A stretch of 64,000 bases of DNA from Desulfobaculum sp044987625 (GTDB lineage: Bacteria; Desulfobacterota; Desulfovibrionia; Desulfovibrionales; Desulfovibrionaceae), in NCBI RefSeq assembly GCF_044987625.1, contig NZ_JBJDSB010000005.1, forward strand, positions 124,001 through 188,000. The letters run 5' to 3'. Numbering within the stretch: the stretch's first letter is position 1; every line of letters begins with the position of its first letter. A model generated the notes under the pieces. The model was not told where the DNA came from, searched no databases, and was given only the letters and a program-made list of their open reading frames with translations. A program made the translations under genes and the position numbers. Shown here in pieces: positions 11,230 to 19,829 of the stretch.

Positions 11230-11691
11230 CTACAGCCGCAGTTCGAACCCCTTTTCCGCCAGCGCGGACATGTCGTCGTCAAAGCTCGACTCCATCTCGC
11301 GGCGCTTGGCCTCAAAGGTGTCCGTGTTCCATATTTCAAACTTTCTCCCGACTCCGGCGATGACCACGTCCTTCTCCAGCCCCGCGTAGTGTCTGAGATG
11401 CGGGGGGATGAGGATGCGCCCCTGCTTGTCCAGCTTCACCTCCATAGCGCCGGAGATGAAAAAGCGCTGAAAATTGCGCAGGCGCGAGTCGAGCATATTA
11501 ATCCGGTTAAAACTCTCTTCGATGCGTTCCCACTCGGGGAGGGGGTAGCCGACGGCGCAGCCGTCAAAATTCGTGAGCATAAGACATTCGCCGGACTCCA
11601 TATCAGCCGCAGCTGACCGGAATTCCGGTGGAAGCATAAGCCGCCCCTTGGGGTCGAGGCTTCTATAGGAATGTCCTCTAAACATGCTCAT
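11230..11691 (-). CDS. mraZ: Transcriptional regulator MraZ
   Basis: MraZ is an AbrB/SpoVT-fold DNA-binding protein that represses its own dcw operon in species where it has been studied. Two copies of the MraZ half are visible: one starts FRGHSYRSLDPKGRLMLP and the second contains VKLDKQGRILIPPHLR. The start is uncertain. ATG at 11691 gives MSMFRGH, ATG at 11685 gives the canonical MFRG start, and a GTG at 11703 has the best-spaced ribosome-binding site (AAAGGTGG). The operator repeats run into this start region. Confidence 0.94.
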   Translation of the reverse strand: MSMFRGHSYRSLDPKGRLMLPPEFRSAAADMESGECLMLTNFDGCAVGYPLPEWERIEESFNRINMLDSRLRNFQRFFISGAMEVKLDKQGRILIPPHLRHYAGLEKDVVIAGVGRKFEIWNTDTFEAKRREMESSFDDDMSALAEKGFELRL

Positions 11692-11696
11692 GGCAT

Positions 11697-11731
11697 ACAC
11701 CCATACCCACCTTTTACCACAAATTACCACC
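11697..11731 (-). promoter_or_regulatory. Putative MraZ operator: GTGG direct repeats with 10-bp period
   Basis: Read on the minus strand, GTGG recurs at exact 10-bp steps (complements at 11727-11730, 11717-11720 and 11707-11710), with a GTGT one further step downstream at 11697-11700. In E. coli and Mycoplasma, MraZ binds TGGG/GTGG-type direct repeats separated by about five bases upstream of its own gene. Spacing, motif and position all fit. The array also spans the candidate ribosome-binding site of mraZ. Confidence 0.75.
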
Positions 11732-11751
11732 AAACAAGGTGAGCATGTCAA
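11723..11751 (-). promoter_or_regulatory. Putative sigma-70 promoter of the dcw operon
   Basis: On the minus strand a perfect -35 TTGACA (complement of 11746-11751) is followed after 17 bases by GGTAAT (complement of 11723-11728), which matches 4 of 6 bases of the -10 consensus. The -10 overlaps the first GTGG repeat of the MraZ array, so MraZ binding should occlude RNA polymerase. Confidence 0.65.
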
Positions 11752-12214
11752 GGGGAAATGCCAGCCATTCACGCCTTTTCGGGAAATGGCCCCGCCTTGC
11801 CACACTCCCCGGAGAATCACCCCCAACTGCAACTCGCAGTGAAAAGACACCAAACGCCGTGCAGAAAATGAGCAAGAACAGGACACTACAGCGATGAAGC
11901 GTCACCAGATGCGGCGGCGGCCACGCCACACCGGCCATGAAAGAGACCATTCACACGCAGGGGCGCGCCCACAGCGGCCGCATTCCTACCGCTTCGCAAG
12001 GATTGACTTCCCCCGCCCCATGCAGGACACTTTCCTACTGCCCGCAAAGTGCGGCGGCAAAGCGGCCCCACGCCGCGCCCCCGCGCAAAAGGGGCTTTTC
12101 GCAGACTTCCTCACACAGGCAAAGTGTGTTATCCACGTGACTTGAGGCCGCTTGAACCTCGACATTCTTGCGGCAAACGTTTCCTACAATCCTGCTTACG
12201 AGGTACTGACGCAC
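11752..12214. other. Intergenic region between mraZ and the divergent HD-GYP gene
   Basis: This 460-bp divergent region holds no convincing gene: the open frames in it are short and lack family-like sequence. A TTATCCACG at 12129-12137 is one mismatch from a DnaA box but stands alone. A GAGGT element at about 12200 is the ribosome-binding site of the next gene. Confidence 0.5.
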
Positions 12215-13207
12215 ATGGCTTCACCAAAATCAGGCATTTTGGATAATCTGGACGAGGAATACTACCAGATCACTCCTGAAATCCTGTCCAGCTTTCCCAA
12301 GTTTCGTCCGCCGCTCAATATCTACATCCTCAAGGAGGATGTGGCCCAAATCCTCATCTTTAAAAAGACCGGGGAACGCGTGGGCAAAGACGAGCAGGAG
12401 AAACTTGCAGAACTTTGCGCGGAGGGCAACATCTTCCTTGCCCGCAGTGACCACCACATCTACTCCAAGCACATCAGTAAACAGCTGGACCTCGTGCTGC
12501 AGGACGAGCACCTCAAGGAAGCGGAAATCGCGGAAATTTTCCGCCATGCCCTGACGGACCGCATCAATGAATTCCTTGAGCAGCCGGTGCAGGCCGTGTT
12601 CGACAAGCTCTACGGCGACCTGATGGTGCTTACCGAGTACCTGTGGGGCGACCTGAACCGCATCAAGGCCTTTACCCGCCGCCTGCACAAGGAGCACACC
12701 CTCGCCCACCACAGCTTCAGCTCCGGCAGTCTGGGACTTTGGCTGTTTGGCAAGGTCTACCCCGGCGGCTTTAACCGCCGAGTGTACGACAAGGTCACCG
12801 TTGCCCTGTTCCTGCACGATATGGGCATGTCCAAAATTCCCGCCTTCATCCGCGAGAAGACCAAATCCCTGACGCAGGACGAGCGCAACAAGGTGAACAT
12901 GCACCCCCTCGTCGGCTCCAAGATGGCCCTCAAGTTGGGGCTGAAATACGACGAGATGCAGCAGTGCATCATGGAACATCACGAGCGCCTTGACGGCTCC
13001 GGCTACCCGAACAAAAAATCGGACATTTCGCCCCTTGGCCGCATCTGCGCCATTGCGGACTCCTACTGCGCCATGATTTCCAAGCGTCCCTACGCCGAAG
13101 CCATGGAGCCTAAGGACGCCGTGGCCCAGCTCAAGGCCCAAAGCGGCAAGTACGACCAAAAGATCGTCACCTTCCTGCACAGCGCCATCACCATCGGCAA
13201 GTGGTAA
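12215..13207 (+). CDS. HD-GYP domain protein (putative cyclic-di-GMP phosphodiesterase)
   Basis: The C-terminal half (about residues 165-330) is an HD-GYP domain with HD in LFLHDMG (residues 201-202), later histidines and the motif HHERLDGSGYP (255-265); such domains hydrolyse cyclic di-GMP. The N-terminal ~150 residues resemble no receiver or sensor domain I recognise. I chose the ATG at 12215, preceded by GAGGT 10 bases upstream, over an in-frame TTG at 12152. The protein is soluble, with no membrane segment. It is transcribed alone and divergently from mraZ, and the terminator at 13523-13560 could end its transcript. Confidence 0.88.
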   Translation: MASPKSGILDNLDEEYYQITPEILSSFPKFRPPLNIYILKEDVAQILIFKKTGERVGKDEQEKLAELCAEGNIFLARSDHHIYSKHISKQLDLVLQDEHLKEAEIAEIFRHALTDRINEFLEQPVQAVFDKLYGDLMVLTEYLWGDLNRIKAFTRRLHKEHTLAHHSFSSGSLGLWLFGKVYPGGFNRRVYDKVTVALFLHDMGMSKIPAFIREKTKSLTQDERNKVNMHPLVGSKMALKLGLKYDEMQQCIMEHHERLDGSGYPNKKSDISPLGRICAIADSYCAMISKRPYAEAMEPKDAVAQLKAQSGKYDQKIVTFLHSAITIGKW

Positions 13208-13522
13208 CAGGTGGGAGTGGGAGACGGTGGGAGCGGTCTACGCCCCTCCCTGTGTCCAATTCTGTCGGCGTAGCGTGAACGGACGCCACGGACGCCGGGG
13301 CTCCGCTCCGGCCTGCTGACCTCACGCAGAATACGCCAACCGTGGTCAAGGACGCACCGCCTTACTCCGGAGTGACCGGGACTGCGCTTGACAACGCCGC
13401 CCATCAGGCGGGGCCTCAGGCCACCGGGAAGCAGCGGGCAAATCCCGCAAACACCCTGCCACAGGCCATGTTTTCAAAGATCGGCAACGCCGCGCCACGA
13501 TACGGCAATTCCCCAAAACTGC

Positions 13523-13560
13523 AAGCGCCCTGACAGTCCACCTGTCCGGGCGCTTTTCTT
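13523..13560 (+). terminator. Rho-independent terminator
   Basis: The stem AAGCGCCC/GGGCGCTT is extended by GACAG/CTGTC after one mismatch, with loop TCCAC and a T-rich tail TTTTCTTT. It would end transcripts from the HD-GYP gene, 315 bp upstream, or from a small RNA in the gap. Confidence 0.8.
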
Positions 13561-13629
13561 TGTATCCGGCCCGCTCACTGGCGCGCCAGCGCTCCGTTCT
13601 TCTCCAGAGGAGCTTGCCGCAGGCCGCAT

Positions 13630-13666
13630 AAGAAAGGCACCCCGGCGGAGACACTCTCCGCCGGGG
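13630..13666 (-). terminator. Probable terminator downstream of clpB
   Basis: A perfect 12-bp stem (CCCCGGCGGAGA paired with its complement) has a 3-base loop and is followed on the minus strand by TGCCTTTCTTA. The U-tract is imperfect and the hairpin lies about 230 bp beyond the clpB stop, so confidence is moderate. Confidence 0.5.
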
Positions 13667-13896
13667 CGTGGTTGCTGTCACCCTGTGGGGTGATTCACTC
13701 TCTGTGTGAAGGCTGTTTTGGGCCGCAGCGCGGCGCAGTCCACGGCGGACGACGCCGCGTAGGGACGAAGCGCCGCCCGTGGCCGAAGAAGGCAAGGTCG
13801 GGGTCCCGTGAGGGCTTCCCACAAGCCAAGCCGCGCAGTTGTCGCCTTTGCGGGGCGTACAGACCATACGGACCGGATGCGCTGCCCGTCACCGCG

Positions 13897-16491
13897 CTAA
13901 CTGATGCGCAGTCCGCCTTCGGCGGCGTCCACCACCACGTCCTGTCCCTCGCCCACCGTGTTGCCGATGATGGCCTTGGCAAGGGGCGTCTCCACGTGGG
14001 CCTGCAGATAACGGCGCAGGGGCCGCGCGCCAAAGGCAGGCTCGTAGGCCGCGTCGGCGATGAGCGCCTTGGCCGCATCGGTGAGCGTCAGCGTCATCTT
14101 GCGCTCGGCAAGGCGTTGGCGCAGGCCGGTCAGCATCAGCTCAATGATAGCCTTCAACTGCTCGGCCAGCAGCGGCTTGAAGTTCACCACCTCGTCCACG
14201 CGGTTCAGGAATTCCGGACGGAAGTGGCCACGCAGGGTATCCATAACGCGCTCCTCCACGCCGTCGGCCAGCGAACCATCCTTCTGGATGCCCTCCAAGA
14301 GGTACTGGGAGCCGAGGTTGGACGTCATAATGATAATGGTGTTCTTGAAGTCCACCGTGCGGCCGTGGCTGTCCGTCAGGCGGCCGTCGTCCAGAATCTG
14401 GAGCAGCGTGTTGAACACGTCGGGGTGCGCCTTTTCGATTTCGTCAAAGAGCACCACGGAGTACGGCTTGCGGCGCACGGCTTCGGTCAGCTGGCCGCCC
14501 TCGTCGTAGCCGATGTATCCGGGAGGCGCTCCAATAAGGCGCGCCACGGTGTGCTTTTCCATATATTCGGACATATCCAGCCGGACCATGTTTTCCTCGG
14601 TGTCAAAGAGCGCCTGCGCAAGGGTTTTGCACAGTTCGGTCTTGCCCACGCCCGTGGGGCCAAGGAAGATGAACGAGCCAATGGGGCGGCTGGGGTCCTT
14701 GAGTCCGGCGCGGGCGCGCAGCACGGCATCCGCCACGGCAGTGACGGCTTGGTCCTGCCCCACCACGCGTTCATGAAGCTGGTCCTCCAGCCGCAGGAGC
14801 TTTTCGCGCTCGCCTTCCAAGAGGCGCGCCACGGGGATGCCCGTCCAGCGCGAGATAACCTGCGCCACATCATCAGGACCGACTTCCTCGCGCAACAGGC
14901 GCGGGGTTTCGTCGCCGTGTTCGCCCTCGTAGGTGGCCAGGCGCTTTTCAAGGTCCGGCAGCGTGGAATATTTCAACTCCGCCGCGCGGTTGTAGTCCAG
15001 CGAACGTTCCGCCTCCTCAATGGCAAGGCGGGTTTTCTCGATGTCCTCCTTGATTTTGCGCACGTCCTCAATGGAACCTTTTTCGCTCTCCCACTGCGCG
15101 GTGAGCGAAGCCTGTTCCTCGCGCAGGTCGGCCAGTTCCTTTTCCAGCTTGCGCAGGCGCTCGCGGGATTTTTCGTCCGTCTCGCGGTTCAGGGCCTCGC
15201 GCTCAATCTCCAACTGCATGACCTTGCGGTTGATATGGTCAAGGTCCGCCGGCAGGGAGTCGATTTCCGTACGAATCATGGCCGCGGCTTCGTCAATGAG
15301 GTCAATGGCCTTGTCCGGCAGTTGGCGGTCGGTGATGTAGCGGTTGGACAGGGTCGCCGCCTCCACAATAGCGCCGTCGGCAATGCGCACGCCGTGGTGC
15401 ACCTCGAAGCGCTCCTTTAGGCCGCGCAGGATGGAGATGGTGTCCTCCATGGTCGGCTCATCGACCACCACGGGCTGGAAGCGGCGCTCCAGCGCGGGGT
15501 CCTTTTCGATGTACTTGCGGTACTCATCAAGGGTGGTTGCGCCGATGCAGTGCAGCTCGCCGCGCGCCAGCATGGGCTTAAGCAGGTTGCCCGCATCCAT
15601 GGAGCCTTCGGTCTTGCCCGCGCCGACGATGGTGTGAATCTCGTCGATGAAGAGCAGAATCTGCCCGGCGGACTTTTCCACCTCGGCCAGTACAGCCTTG
15701 AGGCGCTCCTCAAATTCGCCGCGGTACTTGGCACCGGCAATGAGCGCGCCCATATCCAGCGCAAAGACCGTCTTGTCCTTGAGGCCTTCGGGCACGTCCT
15801 GCTTCAGGATGCGCTGGGCCAGCCCCTCAACAATGGCGGTTTTGCCAACGCCCGCCTCACCAATGAGCACGGGGTTGTTCTTGGTGCGGCGCGACAGGAT
15901 GCGGATGCAGCGGCGGATTTCCTCGTCACGGCCGATGACGGGGTCCAGCTTGCCCTGCCTTGCGGCCTCCACAAGGTCTCGGCCGTACTTTTTCAGCGCC
16001 TCGTAGGTCTCCTCCGGGTTGGCGGAGGTGACGCGCTGGCTGCCGCGCACGTCGGTAAGCACGGCCAGAATCTTGTCGCGGTTCAGGCCGAAGTCGCGGT
16101 TCACGCGGCCCGCGCCGGTAGAGGCGGGTTCGTCCGCCAGCACAAGGAATATGTGCTCCACGCTGACGTACTCGTCCTTCATGCGGCCGGCGAGTTCCTG
16201 CGCTTTGACGAGGGTCTCGTTCAGGCGCTGGGTAACGTATATCTGTCCCGGACCGGAGCCGGGGCCGGAGACCTTCGGCAGCTTTTTTAGCTCCGCACGC
16301 ACGGCCTTGGCATAGGCCGACGGATCGTAGCCCGCCTTTTCGATAAGGCGGCCCACAAGGCCGTCCTTCTGCTCCACGAGGGCCAGCAGAAGATGCTCGG
16401 CATCCACCTGCTGGTGGCCAAGGGTAACGGCCTTGTCCTGCGCCTCGTTCAGGGCGGTCTGGGATTTTTGCGTAAACTTGTTCATATCCAT
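13897..16491 (-). CDS. clpB: ATP-dependent disaggregase ClpB
   Basis: ClpB is a hexameric AAA+ unfoldase that, with DnaK/DnaJ, rescues aggregated proteins after stress. The 864-residue protein has the N-terminal Clp repeat domain (about 1-145), a first nucleotide-binding domain with GEAGVGKTA, the long coiled-coil M domain (about 410-530) that distinguishes ClpB from ClpA and ClpC, and a second domain with GPTGVGKTE. The start is ATG 16491, 9 bases after GGAGGG; the frame is open 28 codons further but without homologous sequence. It is the last gene of a cbpA-cbpM-clpB operon. Confidence 0.96.
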   Translation of the reverse strand: MDMNKFTQKSQTALNEAQDKAVTLGHQQVDAEHLLLALVEQKDGLVGRLIEKAGYDPSAYAKAVRAELKKLPKVSGPGSGPGQIYVTQRLNETLVKAQELAGRMKDEYVSVEHIFLVLADEPASTGAGRVNRDFGLNRDKILAVLTDVRGSQRVTSANPEETYEALKKYGRDLVEAARQGKLDPVIGRDEEIRRCIRILSRRTKNNPVLIGEAGVGKTAIVEGLAQRILKQDVPEGLKDKTVFALDMGALIAGAKYRGEFEERLKAVLAEVEKSAGQILLFIDEIHTIVGAGKTEGSMDAGNLLKPMLARGELHCIGATTLDEYRKYIEKDPALERRFQPVVVDEPTMEDTISILRGLKERFEVHHGVRIADGAIVEAATLSNRYITDRQLPDKAIDLIDEAAAMIRTEIDSLPADLDHINRKVMQLEIEREALNRETDEKSRERLRKLEKELADLREEQASLTAQWESEKGSIEDVRKIKEDIEKTRLAIEEAERSLDYNRAAELKYSTLPDLEKRLATYEGEHGDETPRLLREEVGPDDVAQVISRWTGIPVARLLEGEREKLLRLEDQLHERVVGQDQAVTAVADAVLRARAGLKDPSRPIGSFIFLGPTGVGKTELCKTLAQALFDTEENMVRLDMSEYMEKHTVARLIGAPPGYIGYDEGGQLTEAVRRKPYSVVLFDEIEKAHPDVFNTLLQILDDGRLTDSHGRTVDFKNTIIIMTSNLGSQYLLEGIQKDGSLADGVEERVMDTLRGHFRPEFLNRVDEVVNFKPLLAEQLKAIIELMLTGLRQRLAERKMTLTLTDAAKALIADAAYEPAFGARPLRRYLQAHVETPLAKAIIGNTVGEGQDVVVDAAEGGLRIS

Positions 16492-16571
16492 AATGGCATT
16501 CCCTCCAGAGGTTCCGGATGTGGTCCGGTGGAATGGCCGCGCCCGTCCCACGGACCGGCGCGGCGGATGCG

Positions 16572-16886
16572 TCACAGCAGACGCTGGAGATTCTGAACCC
16601 TGTTTTCAAGTTCCTCAATGCGGGCCAAGAGGTCGACAATGATGCTGCCGCCGACAACGCCGAGTTCAAGGTCCGTGCACAGGCGCACCAGCTTGCGGAC
16701 CCGGTAGATGTCGTGCGGGCGGAAGAAGGTGCCGCGTTCGGACACCTCCATGGGTTCCACCCAGCCAATGTCGATGAGTTCGCCAAGCCGCGAGGGGTGC
16801 ACCGCCGTCAGCTCCACAAACACCGCCCACGAAACAAGCTGAGATGGAATCGGCATATTTTCGCCGCGGATATCATCCTTATGCAT
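16572..16886 (-). CDS. cbpM: CbpM-like chaperone modulator (MerR-type HTH fold)
   Basis: This 104-aa protein has a MerR-like helix-turn-helix segment (SRLGELIDIGWVEP, residues 32-45) followed by a C-terminal coiled coil (IEELENRVQNLQ). CbpM proteins bind the J-domain of the co-chaperone CbpA and modulate its activity. The immediate position after cbpA (51 bp) supports this call over a DNA-binding MerR regulator. It is preceded by AGGAG at normal spacing. Confidence 0.8.
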   Translation of the reverse strand: MHKDDIRGENMPIPSQLVSWAVFVELTAVHPSRLGELIDIGWVEPMEVSERGTFFRPHDIYRVRKLVRLCTDLELGVVGGSIIVDLLARIEELENRVQNLQRLL

Positions 16887-16937
16887 GCGTCACTCTCCTG
16901 CTTTGCCATCACCCGGCCCACATGGAGGAACCGGGCG

Positions 16938-17918
16938 TCAGAAATCCCGAGGGGTGAAGGTGGACGTCTCGGCCAGCTTCTGCCACAGGGCGCGCTCTTC
17001 GTCCGAAAGGTCGCGCGGGGTCTTAATGACCACGCGGACATACTGGTCGCCCTTCTTGGCGCCGCTGCCCAGTCCGCGGCCACGGATGCGCATCTTCTGC
17101 CCGCTGGAGATGCCCGCAGGCACGTTCAGCTCCACGGATTTATCCAGCGTGGGCACCTGCACCGTGGTGCCGAGGGCGGCTTCCCATGGGGCAAGGGGCA
17201 GGTCCAGCGTCACGTTGGCTTCGTCCAGCTTAAAGCGGGCATGGGGCAGAATCTTCACCCGCAGGTACAAATCGCCTGCGGGGCCGCCCTGCCGACCGGG
17301 GGAACCCTGACCGGACAGCCGGATGCGTGCGCCGTTCTTCACACCGGCGGGGATGTTCACCTCAAGGTTCTTGGTGTGCAGCGACGACATGCCCGACGGG
17401 TCGGGGGCGCGGTCCTGAAAGGCCACGTTCTTGCGGCCACCGGCGTAGGCTTCCTCAAGGGTCAGCTCCAGCGTGGTTTCAATGTCGCGTCCCTTGGACG
17501 GGCCGGGCCTGAACCCCGCGCCGCCAAAGCCGCCAAACGGGTCCTGATGGTATCCACCACCCTGCCCGCCGAAACCGCCGCCTCCGAAGCCACCGCCAAA
17601 GATGGTTTCGAAGAAGTCGCTAAATCCGGAGCCGCCAAAGCCGCCCGCAAAATTTTCATAGCCCGGCGGCGGCTCAAAGTTTTGCCCGTTTTGCCAGTTG
17701 GGACCAAGCTGGTCGTACATCCGGCGCTTTTCCGGGTCCTTGAGCACCTCGTAGGCTTCGTTAATTTCCTTAAATTTGGCCTCTGCCTCAGCATTATCCG
17801 GGTTGAGGTCGGGGTGGTATTTTCGTGCAAGGCGTTTGAATGCCTTGGCGATATCCTCCTTGGAGGACCCGCGGCTCACGCCCAGAATTTCATAGTAGTC
17901 CTTGAATTCAACGCTCAT
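16938..17918 (-). CDS. cbpA: CbpA-type DnaJ co-chaperone (J-domain protein without zinc finger)
   Basis: The J-domain occupies residues 1-70 with the DnaK-stimulating HPD in YHPDLNPD. It is followed by a Gly/Phe-rich stretch (about 90-160) and two C-terminal substrate-binding beta domains. The CxxCxGxG zinc repeats of true DnaJ are missing, which defines the CbpA class. I chose ATG 17918 (MSVEFKDYYEILGV), 11 bases after AAGGAG; a GTG four codons upstream overlaps that element. It is the first gene of the operon with cbpM and clpB, pointing to a combined heat-shock role with DnaK. Confidence 0.93.
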   Translation of the reverse strand: MSVEFKDYYEILGVSRGSSKEDIAKAFKRLARKYHPDLNPDNAEAEAKFKEINEAYEVLKDPEKRRMYDQLGPNWQNGQNFEPPPGYENFAGGFGGSGFSDFFETIFGGGFGGGGFGGQGGGYHQDPFGGFGGAGFRPGPSKGRDIETTLELTLEEAYAGGRKNVAFQDRAPDPSGMSSLHTKNLEVNIPAGVKNGARIRLSGQGSPGRQGGPAGDLYLRVKILPHARFKLDEANVTLDLPLAPWEAALGTTVQVPTLDKSVELNVPAGISSGQKMRIRGRGLGSGAKKGDQYVRVVIKTPRDLSDEERALWQKLAETSTFTPRDF

Positions 17919-17970
17919 CTCGATTAGCACTCCTTGCTACCGCAGAATGTCTCTGTTCGGCATATTTCTC

Positions 17971-17998
17971 TAGATAAGCCGCTTCAGCCGACAGTCAA
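17971..17998 (-). promoter_or_regulatory. Candidate promoter of cbpA-cbpM-clpB
   Basis: On the minus strand TTGACT (complement of 17993-17998) is followed after 16 bases by TATCTA (complement of 17971-17976). No CIRCE element is visible. The match to sigma-70 is modest and a heat-shock sigma factor remains possible. Confidence 0.4.
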
Positions 17999-18030
17999 GT
18001 ATCCAAGCTCGTTAGGGGAATCCGACACCA

Positions 18031-19137
18031 ATGCTCAAAAGCCTGCCAGTCATGATGTATCATTACATCAGCTCCTGGCCCAATTCCATCGCCGTGGCGC
18101 CCGAACTTTTCGAAAGCCACCTGAAAGCCATGACCAAAGCCGGCTACCGCGGTGTGGGCCTCGACGAAGCCGTCGCCTACCTGCGCGAAGGCCGCGCCCT
18201 GCCGAAAAAATCCGTCCTCATCACATTTGATGACGGTTTTTTGGACAACTACGTCTACGCGTGGCCGCTGCTGCGCGAGCACGGCCACAAAGGCGTCGTC
18301 TTTGCCGTCACCAATAAAATTGTGGACGAGGAGCGCCCCCGCCCCACGCTGTCGGACGTGTGGGACGGCTACGTGGGCATGGACGACCTGCCGCAGGTGG
18401 ACAGCCCCATCCGGACCTCGCGCGAGGGATTGCGCATCCGCACGGACCTGTTCTTTTCGTGGAAGGAAGCCCGCCTGATGCAGGACGACGGCACCATGGC
18501 CGTTGCCGGGCACACCCACAACCACCGCTCCGTGTTCACCGGGCCCAATTTCCGCATGCTGTGCGAGCCGCAGGGCAAGCGCCGCACCTTTGACCAAATC
18601 GAGGGCGACGTCCCCTACGGCCTGCCGCGCTTTGAGGAAGGCCCCGCCATGCAGCACCGGGCCTTCAAGCCCTCGAACGAGGTGTACGACATTGTCACCT
18701 CCACCGTGCCGCAGGACTTCCGCACCGCCTACGATTACTTCAAGGACCAGCGCCATAGGCAGGACCTGATGCAGCGCCTGCGCGAGATTCCCACCGAACG
18801 CCTTGGCACCTACGAATCACAGGCCGAGTTTGAAGAGCGCGTCTACGAGGAACTGCGCACCAGCCGCGACCAGCTGACCACCGGCCTTGGCCGCGCGCCC
18901 GAGGTCATGGCGTGGCCGTGGGGCGCATCCAGCGACACCAGCCGCCGCATTGCCAAGGAGCTGGGCTTCACCGTCCTGTTCACCACCGATGTTGGCCCCA
19001 ACCCGCCGGGGCTGGTGGCGGACAGCGCCCACCGCTTCAAGGCGCGGGCCAGAAGCTCGGCGTGGCTGCTCTCCCGCCTTGTGCTCTACTCCCACCCGCT
19101 TATCGCCAAAACCTACGGCCTGATCCACAAAAAATAA
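18031..19137 (+). CDS. Polysaccharide deacetylase family protein (NodB domain)
   Basis: This is a 368-residue CE4-type deacetylase. The catalytic motif TFDDG is at residues 65-69 and the metal-binding histidine motif HTHNH at 161-165. The C-terminal part carries WPWG and other NodB-type segments. Such enzymes remove acetyl groups from N-acetylated glycans, either in the envelope or on lipid-linked sugars. No signal peptide is seen, so a cytoplasmic or membrane-associated substrate is possible. A ~95-residue insert (about 165-260) between the NodB halves is larger than in minimal enzymes. It converges on aroK with a shared terminator. Confidence 0.88.
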   Translation: MLKSLPVMMYHYISSWPNSIAVAPELFESHLKAMTKAGYRGVGLDEAVAYLREGRALPKKSVLITFDDGFLDNYVYAWPLLREHGHKGVVFAVTNKIVDEERPRPTLSDVWDGYVGMDDLPQVDSPIRTSREGLRIRTDLFFSWKEARLMQDDGTMAVAGHTHNHRSVFTGPNFRMLCEPQGKRRTFDQIEGDVPYGLPRFEEGPAMQHRAFKPSNEVYDIVTSTVPQDFRTAYDYFKDQRHRQDLMQRLREIPTERLGTYESQAEFEERVYEELRTSRDQLTTGLGRAPEVMAWPWGASSDTSRRIAKELGFTVLFTTDVGPNPPGLVADSAHRFKARARSSAWLLSRLVLYSHPLIAKTYGLIHKK

Positions 19138-19138
19138 A

Positions 19139-19175
19139 AGACGCCCCCGGAAGTCACTTCCGGGGGCGTTTTTGT
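19139..19175. terminator. Bidirectional terminator between the deacetylase gene and aroK
   Basis: The 13-bp stem ACGCCCCCGGAAG/CTTCCGGGGGCGT has a TCA loop, T5 on the plus side and an A-rich stretch on the other side that provides U residues on the minus strand. It sits between two convergent stop codons. Confidence 0.9.
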
Positions 19176-19193
19176 ACTCAAATCATTACGGCA

Positions 19194-19829
19194 TCAGCCG
19201 CGCTGGAGCAGCATCAGCTTTTCGCGCACGTCCTCCACCAGTTCCTCAAGAGGCTCCTGGGCAGGCAGCACAAAGTGCGAGGTCTCCATGTACAGCGCCT
19301 CGCGCTCGGCAAGGGTGGCGCTCAGTTCATCCACCAATCCGCCGCCGGTCAAGGCGGGACGCTGGTCGTGCTTGGGGTCGGCCCCAAGGCGCCCGGCCAG
19401 CAGGGCAACGTCGGCCATCAAGTAAAACACCGGGCCGCTGCTGCGCAAAAAGGCGCGGGTGCTCTGGTCCAAAATCACACCGCCACCAGTGGCAACCACC
19501 GCGCCGGCCTTGGGGTCAATGCCCTGCACAATATCGCGCTCAATGTCGCGAAAAGCCTGCCAGCCGCCGTCTTCAACAATGGCAGCCACAGCGCGGCCCG
19601 CATGGTTCACCACGAGGTCGTCGGTATCGATAAACGGGCGGCGCATGCGCTTTGCCAGCTCACGCCCGAGGGTGGACTTGCCGCAGGCCCGAAGCCCCAC
19701 AAGGTACACGTTCACGTCCGGACCGAAGCGCGTCGGGCGCTCCGCCTTCTTGAAAGTCATGGTCTGGTCGCTCTCGGCAACGTCCACCTTCTTCTTCATG
19801 GCATTTTCGGGCCGTATATTCCGGGGCAT
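19194..19829 (-). CDS. aroK: Shikimate kinase
   Basis: This enzyme phosphorylates shikimate with ATP in the chorismate (aromatic amino acid) pathway. The Walker A loop GLRACGKS is at residues 45-52, the shikimate/Mg-binding DTDD at 68-71, and the GGG loop (ATGGGV) and lid arginine follow. The protein has a ~37-residue charged N-terminal extension compared with the usual ~170-residue enzyme. The start at 19829 is supported by GGGAGA 7 bases upstream; an internal start at MKKKVDV would shorten the extension by ten residues. Confidence 0.9.
   Translation of the reverse strand: MPRNIRPENAMKKKVDVAESDQTMTFKKAERPTRFGPDVNVYLVGLRACGKSTLGRELAKRMRRPFIDTDDLVVNHAGRAVAAIVEDGGWQAFRDIERDIVQGIDPKAGAVVATGGGVILDQSTRAFLRSSGPVFYLMADVALLAGRLGADPKHDQRPALTGGGLVDELSATLAEREALYMETSHFVLPAQEPLEELVEDVREKLMLLQRG

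Larger units (their letters stand above)
13208..13896. other. Intergenic region with terminators and a structured segment
   Basis: This 690-bp gap between convergent genes has no credible protein gene. It contains a strong plus-strand terminator (13523-13560), a minus-strand hairpin (13630-13666) and, at 13397-13448, two consecutive perfect hairpins (CCGCC/GGCGG and GCGGG/CCCGC) with a GGCC/GGCC hairpin between them. The segment before the terminator could be a small RNA or the 3' untranslated region of the HD-GYP gene. The sequence alone does not decide. Confidence 0.4.

Noticed and set aside
12129..12137. TTATCCACG, close to a DnaA box.
   Set aside because: It is a single site with one mismatch, with no cluster or AT-rich unwinding region, and no dnaA or dnaN nearby.
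13417..13434. A segment like the SRP RNA apical loop.
   Set aside because: It is one base shorter than the consensus and the flanks fold into separate local hairpins instead of the long SRP rod.
13346..13867. A 173-codon minus-strand frame in the gap after clpB.
   Set aside because: It is Arg/Ser/Pro-rich, crosses two terminator hairpins and lacks a ribosome-binding site.
13672..15420. A 582-codon plus-strand frame opposite clpB.
   Set aside because: It is a shadow of the clpB reading frame; the translation is low complexity in character with no family features.
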